Shown piece after piece: positions 1-8,306 of a stretch of DNA of 64,000 nucleotides. A program made the position numbers and the translations under genes. Below the pieces are notes generated by a model that ran no database searches, was not told where the DNA came from, and was given only the letters and a program-made list of their open reading frames with translations. Position 1 is the stretch's first letter; the number at the start of each line of letters is the position of its first letter. This DNA comes from Paludibacteraceae bacterium (lineage in GTDB: Bacteria > Bacteroidota > Bacteroidia > Bacteroidales > Paludibacteraceae). The DNA is taken from positions 1-64,000 of the forward strand of contig JAFGVV010000028.1 of the NCBI GenBank assembly GCA_016937795.1, written 5' to 3'.

Positions 1-97
1 AAAATACGTTCAAAAGAGCCTCAAAAGGTTTAAATGTCTTTATTGTAATAAATTTAAAATGCGACATTATTTTGTTCCTATTACTTATGTAAAAAGC

Positions 98-137
98 AAA
101 GAGACTGCACTTCGAAAAGTGACAGTCTCTTTTTTTG
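98..137 (-). terminator. Rho-independent terminator of the ferredoxin gene
   Basis: Inverted repeat with arms AGAGACTG-CAC and GTG-ACAGTCTCT around an 8 nt loop (one bulged base). T runs follow on both sides (seven T on the + strand, TTTGCTTTTT on the - strand). It lies just downstream of the leftward ferredoxin gene, so it most likely ends that transcript. It could also stop a rightward transcript from outside the window. Confidence 0.75.
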
Positions 138-153
138 TTTTGCATATGATTAA

Positions 154-321
154 TTATGCCGGGCTGATTGCCTCTGAAGGACAAACATCAGCACAAGTAC
201 CACAATCGGTACATACATCTGCATCAATCACATAAATATCGCCTTCCGAAATCGCGTCAACAGGACATTCGCTAATGCACGATCCGCAAGCAATACAATC
301 TTCTGAAATTACGTAAGCCAT
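154..321 (-). CDS. 2[4Fe-4S] ferredoxin, 55 aa
   Basis: Small acidic cytoplasmic electron carrier. Seen: two full CxxCxxCxxxCP motifs (Cys 9, 12, 15, 19 and Cys 37, 40, 43, 47), each followed by the usual (V/S)(D/E)AI, in a 55-residue protein starting MAYVISEDCIACG. This matches the length and pseudo-two-fold symmetry of clostridial-type 2[4Fe-4S] ferredoxins. Known: these proteins shuttle electrons between pyruvate:ferredoxin oxidoreductase-type enzymes, hydrogenases and Rnf complexes in anaerobes; the actual partner cannot be read here. The gene stands alone, with a well-formed sigma-ABfr-type promoter about 37 bp upstream and a terminator downstream, so it is probably a monocistronic, well-expressed housekeeping gene. 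Confidence 0.95.
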   Translation of the reverse strand: MAYVISEDCIACGSCISECPVDAISEGDIYVIDADVCTDCGTCADVCPSEAISPA

Positions 322-357
322 TTTTCAAAAATTTTTTGTTAGTACTAATTAGTCCTG

Positions 358-386
358 CAAAAGTATCATTTTTTCTATATAACCAA
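358..386 (-). promoter_or_regulatory. Promoter for the ferredoxin gene (TTG-N18-TACTTTTG)
   Basis: Read on the - strand: TTG at 386-384, an 18 bp spacer, then TACTTTTG at 365-358. This fits the Bacteroidetes -33/-7 consensus TTTG...TAnnTTTG. The predicted start near 350 gives a leader of about 30 nt before the ATG at 321. Confidence 0.7.
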
Positions 387-467
387 AAGAGTTGAGCTGA
401 TTTTTTTTCAACAGCCTGACGAAACCTGGCTTTTTTTGTTCGAAATATGGGTTTTGGGCTTGTTTGC

Positions 468-637
468 TAATCGGTTAATCAGTTAAATAGTCAATTAGTT
501 AAATGGTCAATTAGTTGATTCGCTGATTGGTTAATTCGATTTTATTTTCAGAGGCGATACTATTAAATAGTAAATAGTAAATGACAAAATGGTAAATAGA
601 TAATTATCCATTATCAACTGTCAACTATCAATTATTC
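468..637 (+). repeat. Mosaic intergenic repeat, copy 1 (about 165 bp)
   Basis: Most of the 448 bp gap between the ferredoxin and the GH2 gene is this repeat. Block 1 (468-540) has imperfect short units of the kind GGTTAATYAGTT. Block 2 (541-600) holds TCAGAGGCGATACTATTAAA followed by TAGTAAA units. Block 3 (601-637) holds ATTATCCATTATCAACTGTC and related words. The same three blocks occur in the same order, on the opposite strand, at 19570-19728. Positions 542-583 match the second copy with two substitutions and one indel. No ORF is present. Confidence 0.8.
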
Positions 638-769
638 ACTGTTTAAGCCTTGAAAATTGTACTATTTAATTTGCTTTCGTTCATTTTGTAATTATTGACT
701 TGTTTTTGTTCCTGACCTTATCTTCTTTTTAAGTAGATTTGCGTAAATAAAATCATCAATCAGATATTT

Positions 770-3604
770 ATGAAAAATATACTTTTGGCAATAACGCTCC
801 TTTTGTCGGCTTTTGTGTACGCTGCCGATACCGAAATTTTATATCTTTCGGGGACTGGTTTGGGCAACGAAAAAGAATGGAAATTTTATTGCACCGAAGG
901 AAATAAAAGCAAAAAGTGGAGCAAAATTAAAGTGCCTTCGCAATGGGAACTTCAGGGCTTTGGCGAATATACCTACGGTCGCTGGTACAAAGCGGGTATT
1001 AAAAATCCGAGCATGGAGCAGGGCTTTTACGAGTATTCGTTTACTTTGCCACGCAACTGGAAAGACAAACAGGTGGAGATTGTGTTTGAAGGTGTAATGA
1101 CAGATGCTGAGGTGAAAATTAACGGACAATCAGCCGGAGAAATGCATCAGGGGGGATTTTATCGTTTCACTTACAATATTACGGATAAACTGAAATTTTC
1201 AGGGAAAAACAAATTAGAAGTAAAGGTTTCGAAGCATTCGGTCGACAGATTAGTGAATGCAGCCGAGCGTCGTGCCGACTGGTGGTTGTTCGGAGGTATT
1301 TATCGCCCGGTTTTTCTGACTGCAAAACCATCAAATCATATCGAACGCATTGCTGTAAATGCCAAAGCCAATGGTGAATTTAGCGCCGATATTTTTACAA
1401 ATCCGCTTCCCGAAGGTTTCATGCTCGAATACACTGTAAAACCACTCAGGGGTAATGCTACATTTCGTAGCTTTTCGCAAAAACTGAAATTTGCCACAGC
1501 AAGTCACCAAATCAACGCACAATGGGATAATGTGAGAAACTGGACACCCGAAACGCCCGAACTTTATGAGTTGATCATCGATTTGAAAGACCAAACAGGT
1601 AAAAAAGTGCATACGCATACCGAAAGGATTGGTTTTCGAACTATTGATTTTCGCGAACGCGATGGACTTTACGTGAATGGCGTGAAAATAGTGATGAAAG
1701 GTATCAATCGTCATTCGTTTCATCCTGATGGCGGGCGAACCACCAACAAAGAAATAAGCATTCAGGATGTGAAACTGCTGAAAGAGATGAATATTAATGC
1801 GGTGCGCTTTCATTATCCGCCCGACAAACATTTTCTGGATGTGTGCGATTCGCTTGGTTTGTTTGCTGTGAATGAGTTAGCCGGCTGGCAAAATGCTTAC
1901 GACACAAAAGTGGGCTCGAAACTGGTGCGTGAGATGATTACCCGCGATGTAAATCATCCGTCTATCATTATCTGGAGCAATGGCAACGAAGGTGGCTGGA
2001 ATTACGAACTCGACCGGCTTTTTCATGTGTACGATCCGCAAAAACGCCACGTAATTCATGCCTGGGCCGATTTTAATGAACTCGATACACATCATTATCC
2101 TGCTTATCAAACCGGAATTGCACGTTTCAACAATGGCTACAAACTTTTTATGCCTACCGAATTTATGCACGGCATGTACGATCAGGGACATGGCGCCGGG
2201 CTCGAAGATTTCTGGAACAAATACACGCAAAGTCCGCTTTTTGTGGGTGCTTTTATGTGGGATTTTTCCGACAATGCCGTGAGACGAGTGGACAAAGGCG
2301 GTATTCTCGATTCGGAAATGTACAACGGAACAGATGGAATTCTCGGCCCTTACCGCGAAAAGGAAGGTAGTTACTACACTGTTCGTGAAATATGGTCGCC
2401 TGTGAAAATCCGTGATTTTATGATTACGCCATCATTCAACGGCGATATTTTTGTAAGCAACGACTATCTTTTTCTTTCGCTCGAAGGTTGCAAACTGCGA
2501 CATAAAGTGCTGAAAGTGGGTTCGCCATTAAACAAAGCAGAACAAACAGTGCTTACTAACGGAGAAGTGAAACTTCCGGCTATTGAACGCAATGAAACAC
2601 GAAAAATAAACCTCGGAATTGGTGCAAAACTGTTCGATGGCGATGTGCTGGAAATTGAATGTGTTGATGCGAATGGAAATGTACTTTGTTTGCGCACCTT
2701 TCCTGTAAAAACAGCTCCTGTGTATCATACAAATGCCATTGCCTCACAAAAATCAGTTCGGGCTGCTCAATTGCTCGAAGATGCTGAAAATGTGACCCTG
2801 AAATGGGCTGAGCTGACTGTGACTTTTGCCAAATCGTCCGGTTTAATTCTGAAAGTTCAAAACGGAAATGAAAATATCTCATTCATAAATGGTCCTGTAG
2901 CTGTGGGCATTAAAACCCGCTTCGATAAATATCAGGCGCGCATGGAGGGCGACAAAGCAGTGGTGACGTTTAAATATTTTGGCGGAGTGGATTCTATTCG
3001 CTGGGAAATGAACAGTACCGGATTGCTTCAAATGTCGGCTGTGATGCTTAATCGCGCTGATTTTGGAGGAGGTTTCGACGATTCGTTTATGGAAGAAAAT
3101 ATCACCAATTTTGGTCTTACTTTCAGTTATCCCGAAGCAAAATCGAAAGGTATGCAATGGTTTGGACGCGGTCCGTATCGCGTATGGAAAAACCGTATTC
3201 GTGGTACAAACTACGGTTTGTGGCAAAAGGACTATAACAATACCATTACAGGCGAAAGTTTCGAAAGTCTTGTTTATCCGGAGTTTAAAGGTTATCACGC
3301 CAATTTGTATTGGGCAACCATGCAAACTGCTGAACAGAATTTCAGTATTTACAGTCTGAGCGATGGTGTGTTTTTCAGAGTATTTACACCCGAAGAGCCT
3401 AAATTCCGTCAGGATGGCAAAAATACAATGCCTGATTTCCCTGAAGGCGATCTGTCGTTTCTTTACGAAGTTCCGGCTATAAGAGACTTTAAACCGATTG
3501 AGCATCACGGGCCGAATAGTCAGCCGGCTTCTATCCGTATCAAAAAAGGTGACGAAGGAATTAAGATGCATCTGGTTTTTGATTTTAGAAAACAGGAAAA
3601 TTAA
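770..3604 (+). CDS. Exported GH2 beta-galactosidase-like glycoside hydrolase, 944 aa
   Basis: Hydrolyses a terminal beta-glycoside, probably beta-galactoside, in the periplasm or outside the cell. Seen: signal peptide (residues 1-18, ending FVYA); GH2 sugar-binding jelly roll (about 30-185); Ig-like domain (190-290); TIM barrel (295-575) with the family signature NAVRFHYP; acid/base Glu407 in SNGNEGG; probable nucleophile Glu464 in MPTEFMHG; C-terminal beta-galactosidase small-chain-type domain (690-935) with WFGRGPYRVW. Known: this order is the LacZ/BgaA-type GH2 arrangement. No T9SS sorting domain is present, so Sec export to the periplasm is expected. The GH106 gene follows 89 bp downstream, suggesting one degradation unit. 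A lone TAGATTTG at 734-741 could be the -7 box, but no matching -33 box is seen. Substrate specificity is inferred from family only. Confidence 0.9.
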   Translation: MKNILLAITLLLSAFVYAADTEILYLSGTGLGNEKEWKFYCTEGNKSKKWSKIKVPSQWELQGFGEYTYGRWYKAGIKNPSMEQGFYEYSFTLPRNWKDKQVEIVFEGVMTDAEVKINGQSAGEMHQGGFYRFTYNITDKLKFSGKNKLEVKVSKHSVDRLVNAAERRADWWLFGGIYRPVFLTAKPSNHIERIAVNAKANGEFSADIFTNPLPEGFMLEYTVKPLRGNATFRSFSQKLKFATASHQINAQWDNVRNWTPETPELYELIIDLKDQTGKKVHTHTERIGFRTIDFRERDGLYVNGVKIVMKGINRHSFHPDGGRTTNKEISIQDVKLLKEMNINAVRFHYPPDKHFLDVCDSLGLFAVNELAGWQNAYDTKVGSKLVREMITRDVNHPSIIIWSNGNEGGWNYELDRLFHVYDPQKRHVIHAWADFNELDTHHYPAYQTGIARFNNGYKLFMPTEFMHGMYDQGHGAGLEDFWNKYTQSPLFVGAFMWDFSDNAVRRVDKGGILDSEMYNGTDGILGPYREKEGSYYTVREIWSPVKIRDFMITPSFNGDIFVSNDYLFLSLEGCKLRHKVLKVGSPLNKAEQTVLTNGEVKLPAIERNETRKINLGIGAKLFDGDVLEIECVDANGNVLCLRTFPVKTAPVYHTNAIASQKSVRAAQLLEDAENVTLKWAELTVTFAKSSGLILKVQNGNENISFINGPVAVGIKTRFDKYQARMEGDKAVVTFKYFGGVDSIRWEMNSTGLLQMSAVMLNRADFGGGFDDSFMEENITNFGLTFSYPEAKSKGMQWFGRGPYRVWKNRIRGTNYGLWQKDYNNTITGESFESLVYPEFKGYHANLYWATMQTAEQNFSIYSLSDGVFFRVFTPEEPKFRQDGKNTMPDFPEGDLSFLYEVPAIRDFKPIEHHGPNSQPASIRIKKGDEGIKMHLVFDFRKQEN

Positions 3605-3645
3605 TTTGAAAATTTGAAAATTTGAGGATTTGGAATTTGAAAATT
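3604..3645. repeat. Short tandem AT-rich repeat between the two glycosidase genes
   Basis: Repeats of the unit AATTTGAAA (AATTTGAAAATTTGAAAATT and variants) begin at the stop codon of the GH2 gene. The spacer is 89 bp and no terminator is seen in it, so the two glycosidase genes may still be co-transcribed. Confidence 0.5.
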
Positions 3646-3693
3646 AAATGTTTGACCCTGAATTGAGAACTCACAATAACATTATTTATACTG

Positions 3694-6441
3694 ATGAATA
3701 AATTATTTTACAGCATTGCATTTTCACTGATTTTTTTCTTTGGTTTTCAGACTACAGCATTGTGCGACGAAAATTCAAAGGCAGGTACACGCTGGTGGTG
3801 GTTGGGTAGTGCTGTCGATACGGTGAATCTGGCTTACAATCTGCAGGAATATGCCCGTGCCGGAATTGGGTCAGTGGAAATTACGCCCATTTACGGTGTG
3901 CAAAAAAATGATGCTAACAATATCGCTTTTCTTTCGCCTGAATGGATGAAAATGTTGTCGTTTACTATTGCTGAAACAAAACGTTTGGGTATGGAAACCG
4001 ACATGAACACAGGCACCGGTTGGCCTTTTGGCGGCCCTGAAGTGACAGTGCGTGATGCTGCTTCGAAACTGATTATTCGGGAATATCAGGTGAATGGCAA
4101 ATCGGTTTTTTCTGAAAAAATCATTCCTGATGATAAGCGTCAGCAAAAAGATGCTGTGCTGCAAAGGTTGATGGCTTATTGTGGGAAACGTGTGCTTGAC
4201 CTTACAAAATTAGTGGATAGCAAAGGAAATATAAACTGGAAATCGCCGAAAGGCAATTGGCGACTAATAGCTGCATTCAACGGAAAAACATTTCAGCAGG
4301 TAAAACGCGCTGCACCCGGTGGCGAAGGTTTGGTGATGGATCATTTCTCGGCCTCTGCTGTCGATAAATATCTGGCTCATTTCGAAAAAGCTTTCAGTAC
4401 TTCGGGCAGCCCTTATCCGCATGCTTTTTTCAACGATTCGTACGAAGTGTATGGCGCCGACTGGACCGAAGATTTTTTCGAACAATTCGAGCGCCGTCGC
4501 GGCTATAAACTGGAGTTGCATTTGCCGGCATTTCTGTCGAAGGAACGAAGCGATCTCACTGCTCGCCTTGTGGCCGATTATCGCGAAACTATTTCGGACC
4601 TTTTGTTCGAAAATTTTACCCGCAAATGGACCGATTGGGCGCACAGTCACGGAAGCATTACCCGCAATCAGGCGCATGGCTCACCCGGAAATCTGATTGA
4701 TTTGTATGCCACAGTGGATATTCCCGAAATTGAAGGTTTCGGCCTCAGCGATTTTGGAATAAAAAGTTTGCGTCGTGATTCGCTTACGCGTAAAAACGAT
4801 GCTGACTTTTCGATGCTGAAATATGCTTCGTCGGCAGCACATATCTCGGGCAAAAAGCTCATTTCGTCCGAAACTTTTACGTGGCTTACCGAGCATTTCC
4901 GCACTTCGCTGTCGCAATGCAAACCCGATCTCGATTTGATGTTTGTAGCAGGTGTGAACCGTATGAATTTTCACGGAACAACTTATTCGCCCCGCGAAGC
5001 CGCCTGGCCGGGATGGAAGTTTTATGCTTCTATCGATATGTCGCCCACCAACAGTATTTGGCGCGATGCTCCTGCCATGATGCAATATATCGAGCGCTGT
5101 CAGAGCCTTTTGCGTACCGGAAAGCCCGACAATGATTTTTTGCTATATCTGCCGGTGTACGATGTGTGGCACGATCAGGAAGGACGCTTGTTACAGTTCG
5201 ATATTCACAGCATGGAAAAACGTATGCCTGCTTTTATTCATGCGGTGCAATCTATTTATCAGAATGGTTACGATGTGGATTATAGCTCAGATAGTTTCGT
5301 GCTTTCGGCCCGCTGCGAAAATGGCAAAATTGTGACCAAAGGAGGAGCAAGTTATAAAGCGCTCATTTTTCCTGCGGTCAGAAAAATGCCTGTGCAAGTG
5401 TTGCAACACATTTCTGCACTTGCTGCTCAGGGCGCTACAGTAGTTTTTCTGGAGAATACTCCGAACGATGTTCCCGGATTGAAGGATTTAAAACAAAGGA
5501 GAAAGTCACTGAAAATGGTTTTGAAAAATATTAAAACCGATTTTACAAAAGTGACTGTTAGTCAGTATAAAAATGGTCGGTTTGTTTCTGGTACTGATTA
5601 CAACGAAACGCTGAAAGCCATTGGAACAGCTTCGGAAGAAATGATTTCAACTTATGGTTTGCATGCAATTCGTCGTGCAAATGCTGATGGATATTTATAT
5701 TTTATCAGCGCATTGCACGAAAAAGATACCCGCGACTGGATAACACTTGCAGTAAAAGCTGAATCGGCTGAGTTTTTCGATCCGATGACAGGAAAAAGTG
5801 GAAAAGCTGCGGTTCGCCAACAAAACGGACGCACGCAGGTGATGGTGGAATTGAAGTCGGGGCAGTCAGTTTTTCTGAAAACATTTACCGAAAAACAAAG
5901 TGACCTGGCCGACTGGAATTATCCTTCACTCAAACAAAAACGAATTGTATTGAACAATGGCTGGAAAATGCATTTTGTGCAAAGCGAACCTCAGGTAAAA
6001 GATACTTTTACGCTTGTTAATCTACATTCGTGGACTGAACTGGAACATCCGACTTTGAAAATAAATACCGGAACAGCTGCATACGAAACTACTTTCGAAT
6101 TCAATGTAGCCAATCTGAATAAACAGGTGTATTTGCACCTAGGCGATGTGCGCGAAAGTGCGCGCGTGTTTCTGAACGGAAAAGAAGCTGGTGTGGTTTG
6201 GGCTGCTCCTTTCGAAATTGACCTGAGTGGCTTACTGCTTGCCGGGAAAAATGAACTCCGCATCGAAGTCACCAATTTACCCGCCAATCGCATTGCCGAC
6301 TATGACCGACGCGGAATAAACTGGAAAATTTTCAATGAAATCAATATCGTGAATATCGGATACAAACCACCTTATTATGCCAATTGGGAAACTGTATTCG
6401 GTGGATTGTGCTCCGAAGTCAGTCTCTCGATAGGCGAATAG
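3694..6441 (+). CDS. Exported GH106 alpha-L-rhamnosidase-like protein, 915 aa
   Basis: Probable alpha-L-rhamnosidase acting on a plant or algal polysaccharide side chain. Seen: hydrophobic signal sequence (1-24); the GH106 N-terminal signature RWWWLGSAVD at about 29-38, then a (beta/alpha)-type region with MNTGTGWPFGGPEV (about 104-117) and DIPEIEGFG (about 342-350); a central amidotransferase-like fold (about 480-620); and a C-terminal GH2-type sugar-binding jelly roll (about 770-910) with DVRESARVFLNGKEAG and a GINWKIFNEINIVNIGYK tail. Known: this composition is typical of GH106 enzymes in Bacteroidota polysaccharide utilisation loci, including rhamnogalacturonan and ulvan loci. No SusC/SusD, sulfatase or lyase genes accompany it here. 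Catalytic residues were not assigned. A strong terminator follows. Confidence 0.85.
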   Translation: MNKLFYSIAFSLIFFFGFQTTALCDENSKAGTRWWWLGSAVDTVNLAYNLQEYARAGIGSVEITPIYGVQKNDANNIAFLSPEWMKMLSFTIAETKRLGMETDMNTGTGWPFGGPEVTVRDAASKLIIREYQVNGKSVFSEKIIPDDKRQQKDAVLQRLMAYCGKRVLDLTKLVDSKGNINWKSPKGNWRLIAAFNGKTFQQVKRAAPGGEGLVMDHFSASAVDKYLAHFEKAFSTSGSPYPHAFFNDSYEVYGADWTEDFFEQFERRRGYKLELHLPAFLSKERSDLTARLVADYRETISDLLFENFTRKWTDWAHSHGSITRNQAHGSPGNLIDLYATVDIPEIEGFGLSDFGIKSLRRDSLTRKNDADFSMLKYASSAAHISGKKLISSETFTWLTEHFRTSLSQCKPDLDLMFVAGVNRMNFHGTTYSPREAAWPGWKFYASIDMSPTNSIWRDAPAMMQYIERCQSLLRTGKPDNDFLLYLPVYDVWHDQEGRLLQFDIHSMEKRMPAFIHAVQSIYQNGYDVDYSSDSFVLSARCENGKIVTKGGASYKALIFPAVRKMPVQVLQHISALAAQGATVVFLENTPNDVPGLKDLKQRRKSLKMVLKNIKTDFTKVTVSQYKNGRFVSGTDYNETLKAIGTASEEMISTYGLHAIRRANADGYLYFISALHEKDTRDWITLAVKAESAEFFDPMTGKSGKAAVRQQNGRTQVMVELKSGQSVFLKTFTEKQSDLADWNYPSLKQKRIVLNNGWKMHFVQSEPQVKDTFTLVNLHSWTELEHPTLKINTGTAAYETTFEFNVANLNKQVYLHLGDVRESARVFLNGKEAGVVWAAPFEIDLSGLLLAGKNELRIEVTNLPANRIADYDRRGINWKIFNEINIVNIGYKPPYYANWETVFGGLCSEVSLSIGE

Positions 6442-6461
6442 AATTATTTAAAACTCTGATA

Positions 6462-6495
6462 AACCCGATAGCTTCATTGAAGCTGCCGGGTTTTT
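6462..6495 (+). terminator. Terminator after the glycosidase pair
   Basis: AACCCGATAGCTTC / GAAGCTGCCGGGTT hairpin with a 3 nt loop (one internal mismatch), followed by TTTTTCTTT. Confidence 0.85.
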
Positions 6496-6571
6496 CTTTG
6501 TGTGATTGAGTTTTTTTACTAAAGACTTTTGTTTTTGAAAACTAAAAACCATAAAATTAATGAGGCTATAC

Positions 6572-6600
6572 TTGACTTCAACAAAAAACAACTAAATTTG
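6572..6600 (+). promoter_or_regulatory. Promoter TTG-N18-TAAATTTG
   Basis: TTG at 6572-6574 and TAAATTTG at 6593-6600 fit the Bacteroidetes -33/-7 consensus. The predicted start near 6607 leaves a leader of about 63 nt before the GNAT-nitrilase gene. Confidence 0.6.
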
Positions 6601-6669
6601 TAGAGATTGTGTCTTTCAAATCGAATTTGCGATATGAACAGAGGATAATTGTAAAACGAACATTAAAGT

Positions 6670-8205
6670 ATGGATAAAGATTCGATAGATAAAATTGAGA
6701 TAGTTTACCTGAAATCAGTAAACTATCTAGAAATAAAAAATGTGATGCTTGAAGCATATCCCAATATGCAATCATCTTATTGGAAGGAACATCACATTGA
6801 AACATTAAATACATTATTTCCTGAGGGTCAGGTGGCCATCATGGTGAATGATGAGATTGCTGGTTGTGCCTTGTCGATTATTGTGGACTCAGCAAAGTTT
6901 TCAGAAAAGCATACATACAAAGAAATTACCGGAAATTACAGCTTTAATACACACACTCCGAAAGGCGACAAGATTTATGGTATCGATGTTTTCATTCGTC
7001 CTAAATATCGTGGTCTCCGATTGGGGCGCCGTCTATACGATTACAGGAAGGATTTGTGCGAAAAACTGAACATGAAGGCCATTATTTTTGGAGGACGAAT
7101 TCCGAAATATCACGAATATGCCGATAAATTTACGCCCCGCGAATATATTGAGAAGGTTCGCCGTAAAGAAATTCACGATCCCGTGCTCGACTTTCAAATG
7201 TCCAACGATTTTCACCCGGTGAGAGTCATAAAAGGCTATCTAGAGGGCGATAAAGAATCGCACGAATATGCGGTTCTGCTTGAATGGGATAATATCTATT
7301 ACGAGGCTATGAGTATAAAAACAATTACCAGCAAGAATATAATTCGGTTGGGATTGATTCAATGGCAAATGCGTTTGTATAAAAATATGGACGAACTTAT
7401 GCAGCAAGCCGAGTTTTTTGTGGATGCAGTGTCGGGTTATAGATCGGATTTTGCTTTGTTCCCTGAGTTTTTCCATGCGCCCTTAATGGCCGATTATAAT
7501 CATCTGACCGAACCGGAGGCAGTACGAATGTTGGCTAAATACACCGACGAAATGGTGAAACGATTTGCGGAATTGGCTATTTCGTACAACATCAATATCA
7601 TTACGGGAAGTATGCCTGAACTTGTAAATGACAAGTTGTTTAATGTGGGATATTTGTGTAAACGCGATGGTGGAGTGGAACGATACGAAAAAATACATGT
7701 GACTCCCGATGAAGCGAGAGTGTGGGGTTTACAAGGTGGAAAAGCACTGAAAACCTTTGATACCGATTGCGGGAAAATTGGAATACTGATTTGTTACGAT
7801 GTGGAATTTCCTGAACTGAGTCGCATTTTGGCCGATGAAGGTATGAATCTGCTGTTTGTGCCATTTTTGACCGATACTCAGAACGGATACTCGAGGGTTA
7901 GGAATTGTGCGCAGGCACGAGCTGTGGAAAACGAATGCTATGTGGCTATTGCTGGAAGTGTGGGGAATTTGCCCAAAGTTCACAATATGGATATCCAATA
8001 CGCTCAATCAGTGGTGTTCACGCCCTGTGACTTTGCTTTTCCGGCCAATGGTATAAAAGCGGAAGCTACACCAAATACCGAAATGACACTGATTGTAGAT
8101 GTGGATTTAGAACTTCTTAAAGAACTTAATATGCATGGAAGTGTGAGAAATCTGCACGACCGACGAACGGATATTTACACTGTTGCTAAACGTGTGACAG
8201 AATAA
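6670..8205 (+). CDS. GNAT acetyltransferase-nitrilase superfamily fusion, 511 aa
   Basis: Two enzymes in one chain. Residues about 1-215 are a GNAT N-acetyltransferase: beta4-alpha3 acetyl-CoA region near YGIDVFIRPKYRGLRLGRRL with the RGLRLGRRL loop. Residues about 225-511 are a carbon-nitrogen hydrolase of the nitrilase superfamily with its catalytic triad visible: Glu266 (LFPEFF), Lys341 (RYEKIHV) and Cys375 (LICYDVEFPE). Known: this fusion is widespread in Bacteroidota and some Proteobacteria, and nitrilase-fold amidases hydrolyse amides or acylate amines. Inferred: the protein may acetylate and deaminate or deamidate a related amine/amide metabolite; the substrate is unknown. There is no signal peptide, so it is cytoplasmic. 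It has its own promoter upstream and a bidirectional terminator downstream, so it appears monocistronic. Confidence 0.9.
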   Translation: MDKDSIDKIEIVYLKSVNYLEIKNVMLEAYPNMQSSYWKEHHIETLNTLFPEGQVAIMVNDEIAGCALSIIVDSAKFSEKHTYKEITGNYSFNTHTPKGDKIYGIDVFIRPKYRGLRLGRRLYDYRKDLCEKLNMKAIIFGGRIPKYHEYADKFTPREYIEKVRRKEIHDPVLDFQMSNDFHPVRVIKGYLEGDKESHEYAVLLEWDNIYYEAMSIKTITSKNIIRLGLIQWQMRLYKNMDELMQQAEFFVDAVSGYRSDFALFPEFFHAPLMADYNHLTEPEAVRMLAKYTDEMVKRFAELAISYNINIITGSMPELVNDKLFNVGYLCKRDGGVERYEKIHVTPDEARVWGLQGGKALKTFDTDCGKIGILICYDVEFPELSRILADEGMNLLFVPFLTDTQNGYSRVRNCAQARAVENECYVAIAGSVGNLPKVHNMDIQYAQSVVFTPCDFAFPANGIKAEATPNTEMTLIVDVDLELLKELNMHGSVRNLHDRRTDIYTVAKRVTE

Positions 8206-8239
8206 GTATGTGTGTTTTAAAGCACAGCAGGATATGAAA

Positions 8240-8286
8240 AAAACACCGATATATTGTAATAATTTACATGGTCGGTGGTTTTTGTT
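8240..8286. terminator. Bidirectional terminator between convergent genes
   Basis: Stem AAACACCGA / TCGGTGGTTT (one G-T pair) with a long AT-rich loop, an A run on the left and TTTTTG on the right. It can serve the GNAT-nitrilase gene on the + strand and the DUF4403 gene on the - strand. Confidence 0.65.
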
Positions 8287-8306
8287 TTGTTATGTAACGC
8301 AATTGT

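Noticed and set aside
468..637. Possible CRISPR-like array
   Set aside because: Units are short, irregular and AT-rich with no constant repeat or unique spacers; it is a mosaic intergenic repeat.
2879..3571. 230-codon open frame on the - strand within the GH2 gene
   Set aside because: Lies wholly inside a well-supported glycosidase gene; no family motif, no start signal, and composition is that of an antisense shadow.
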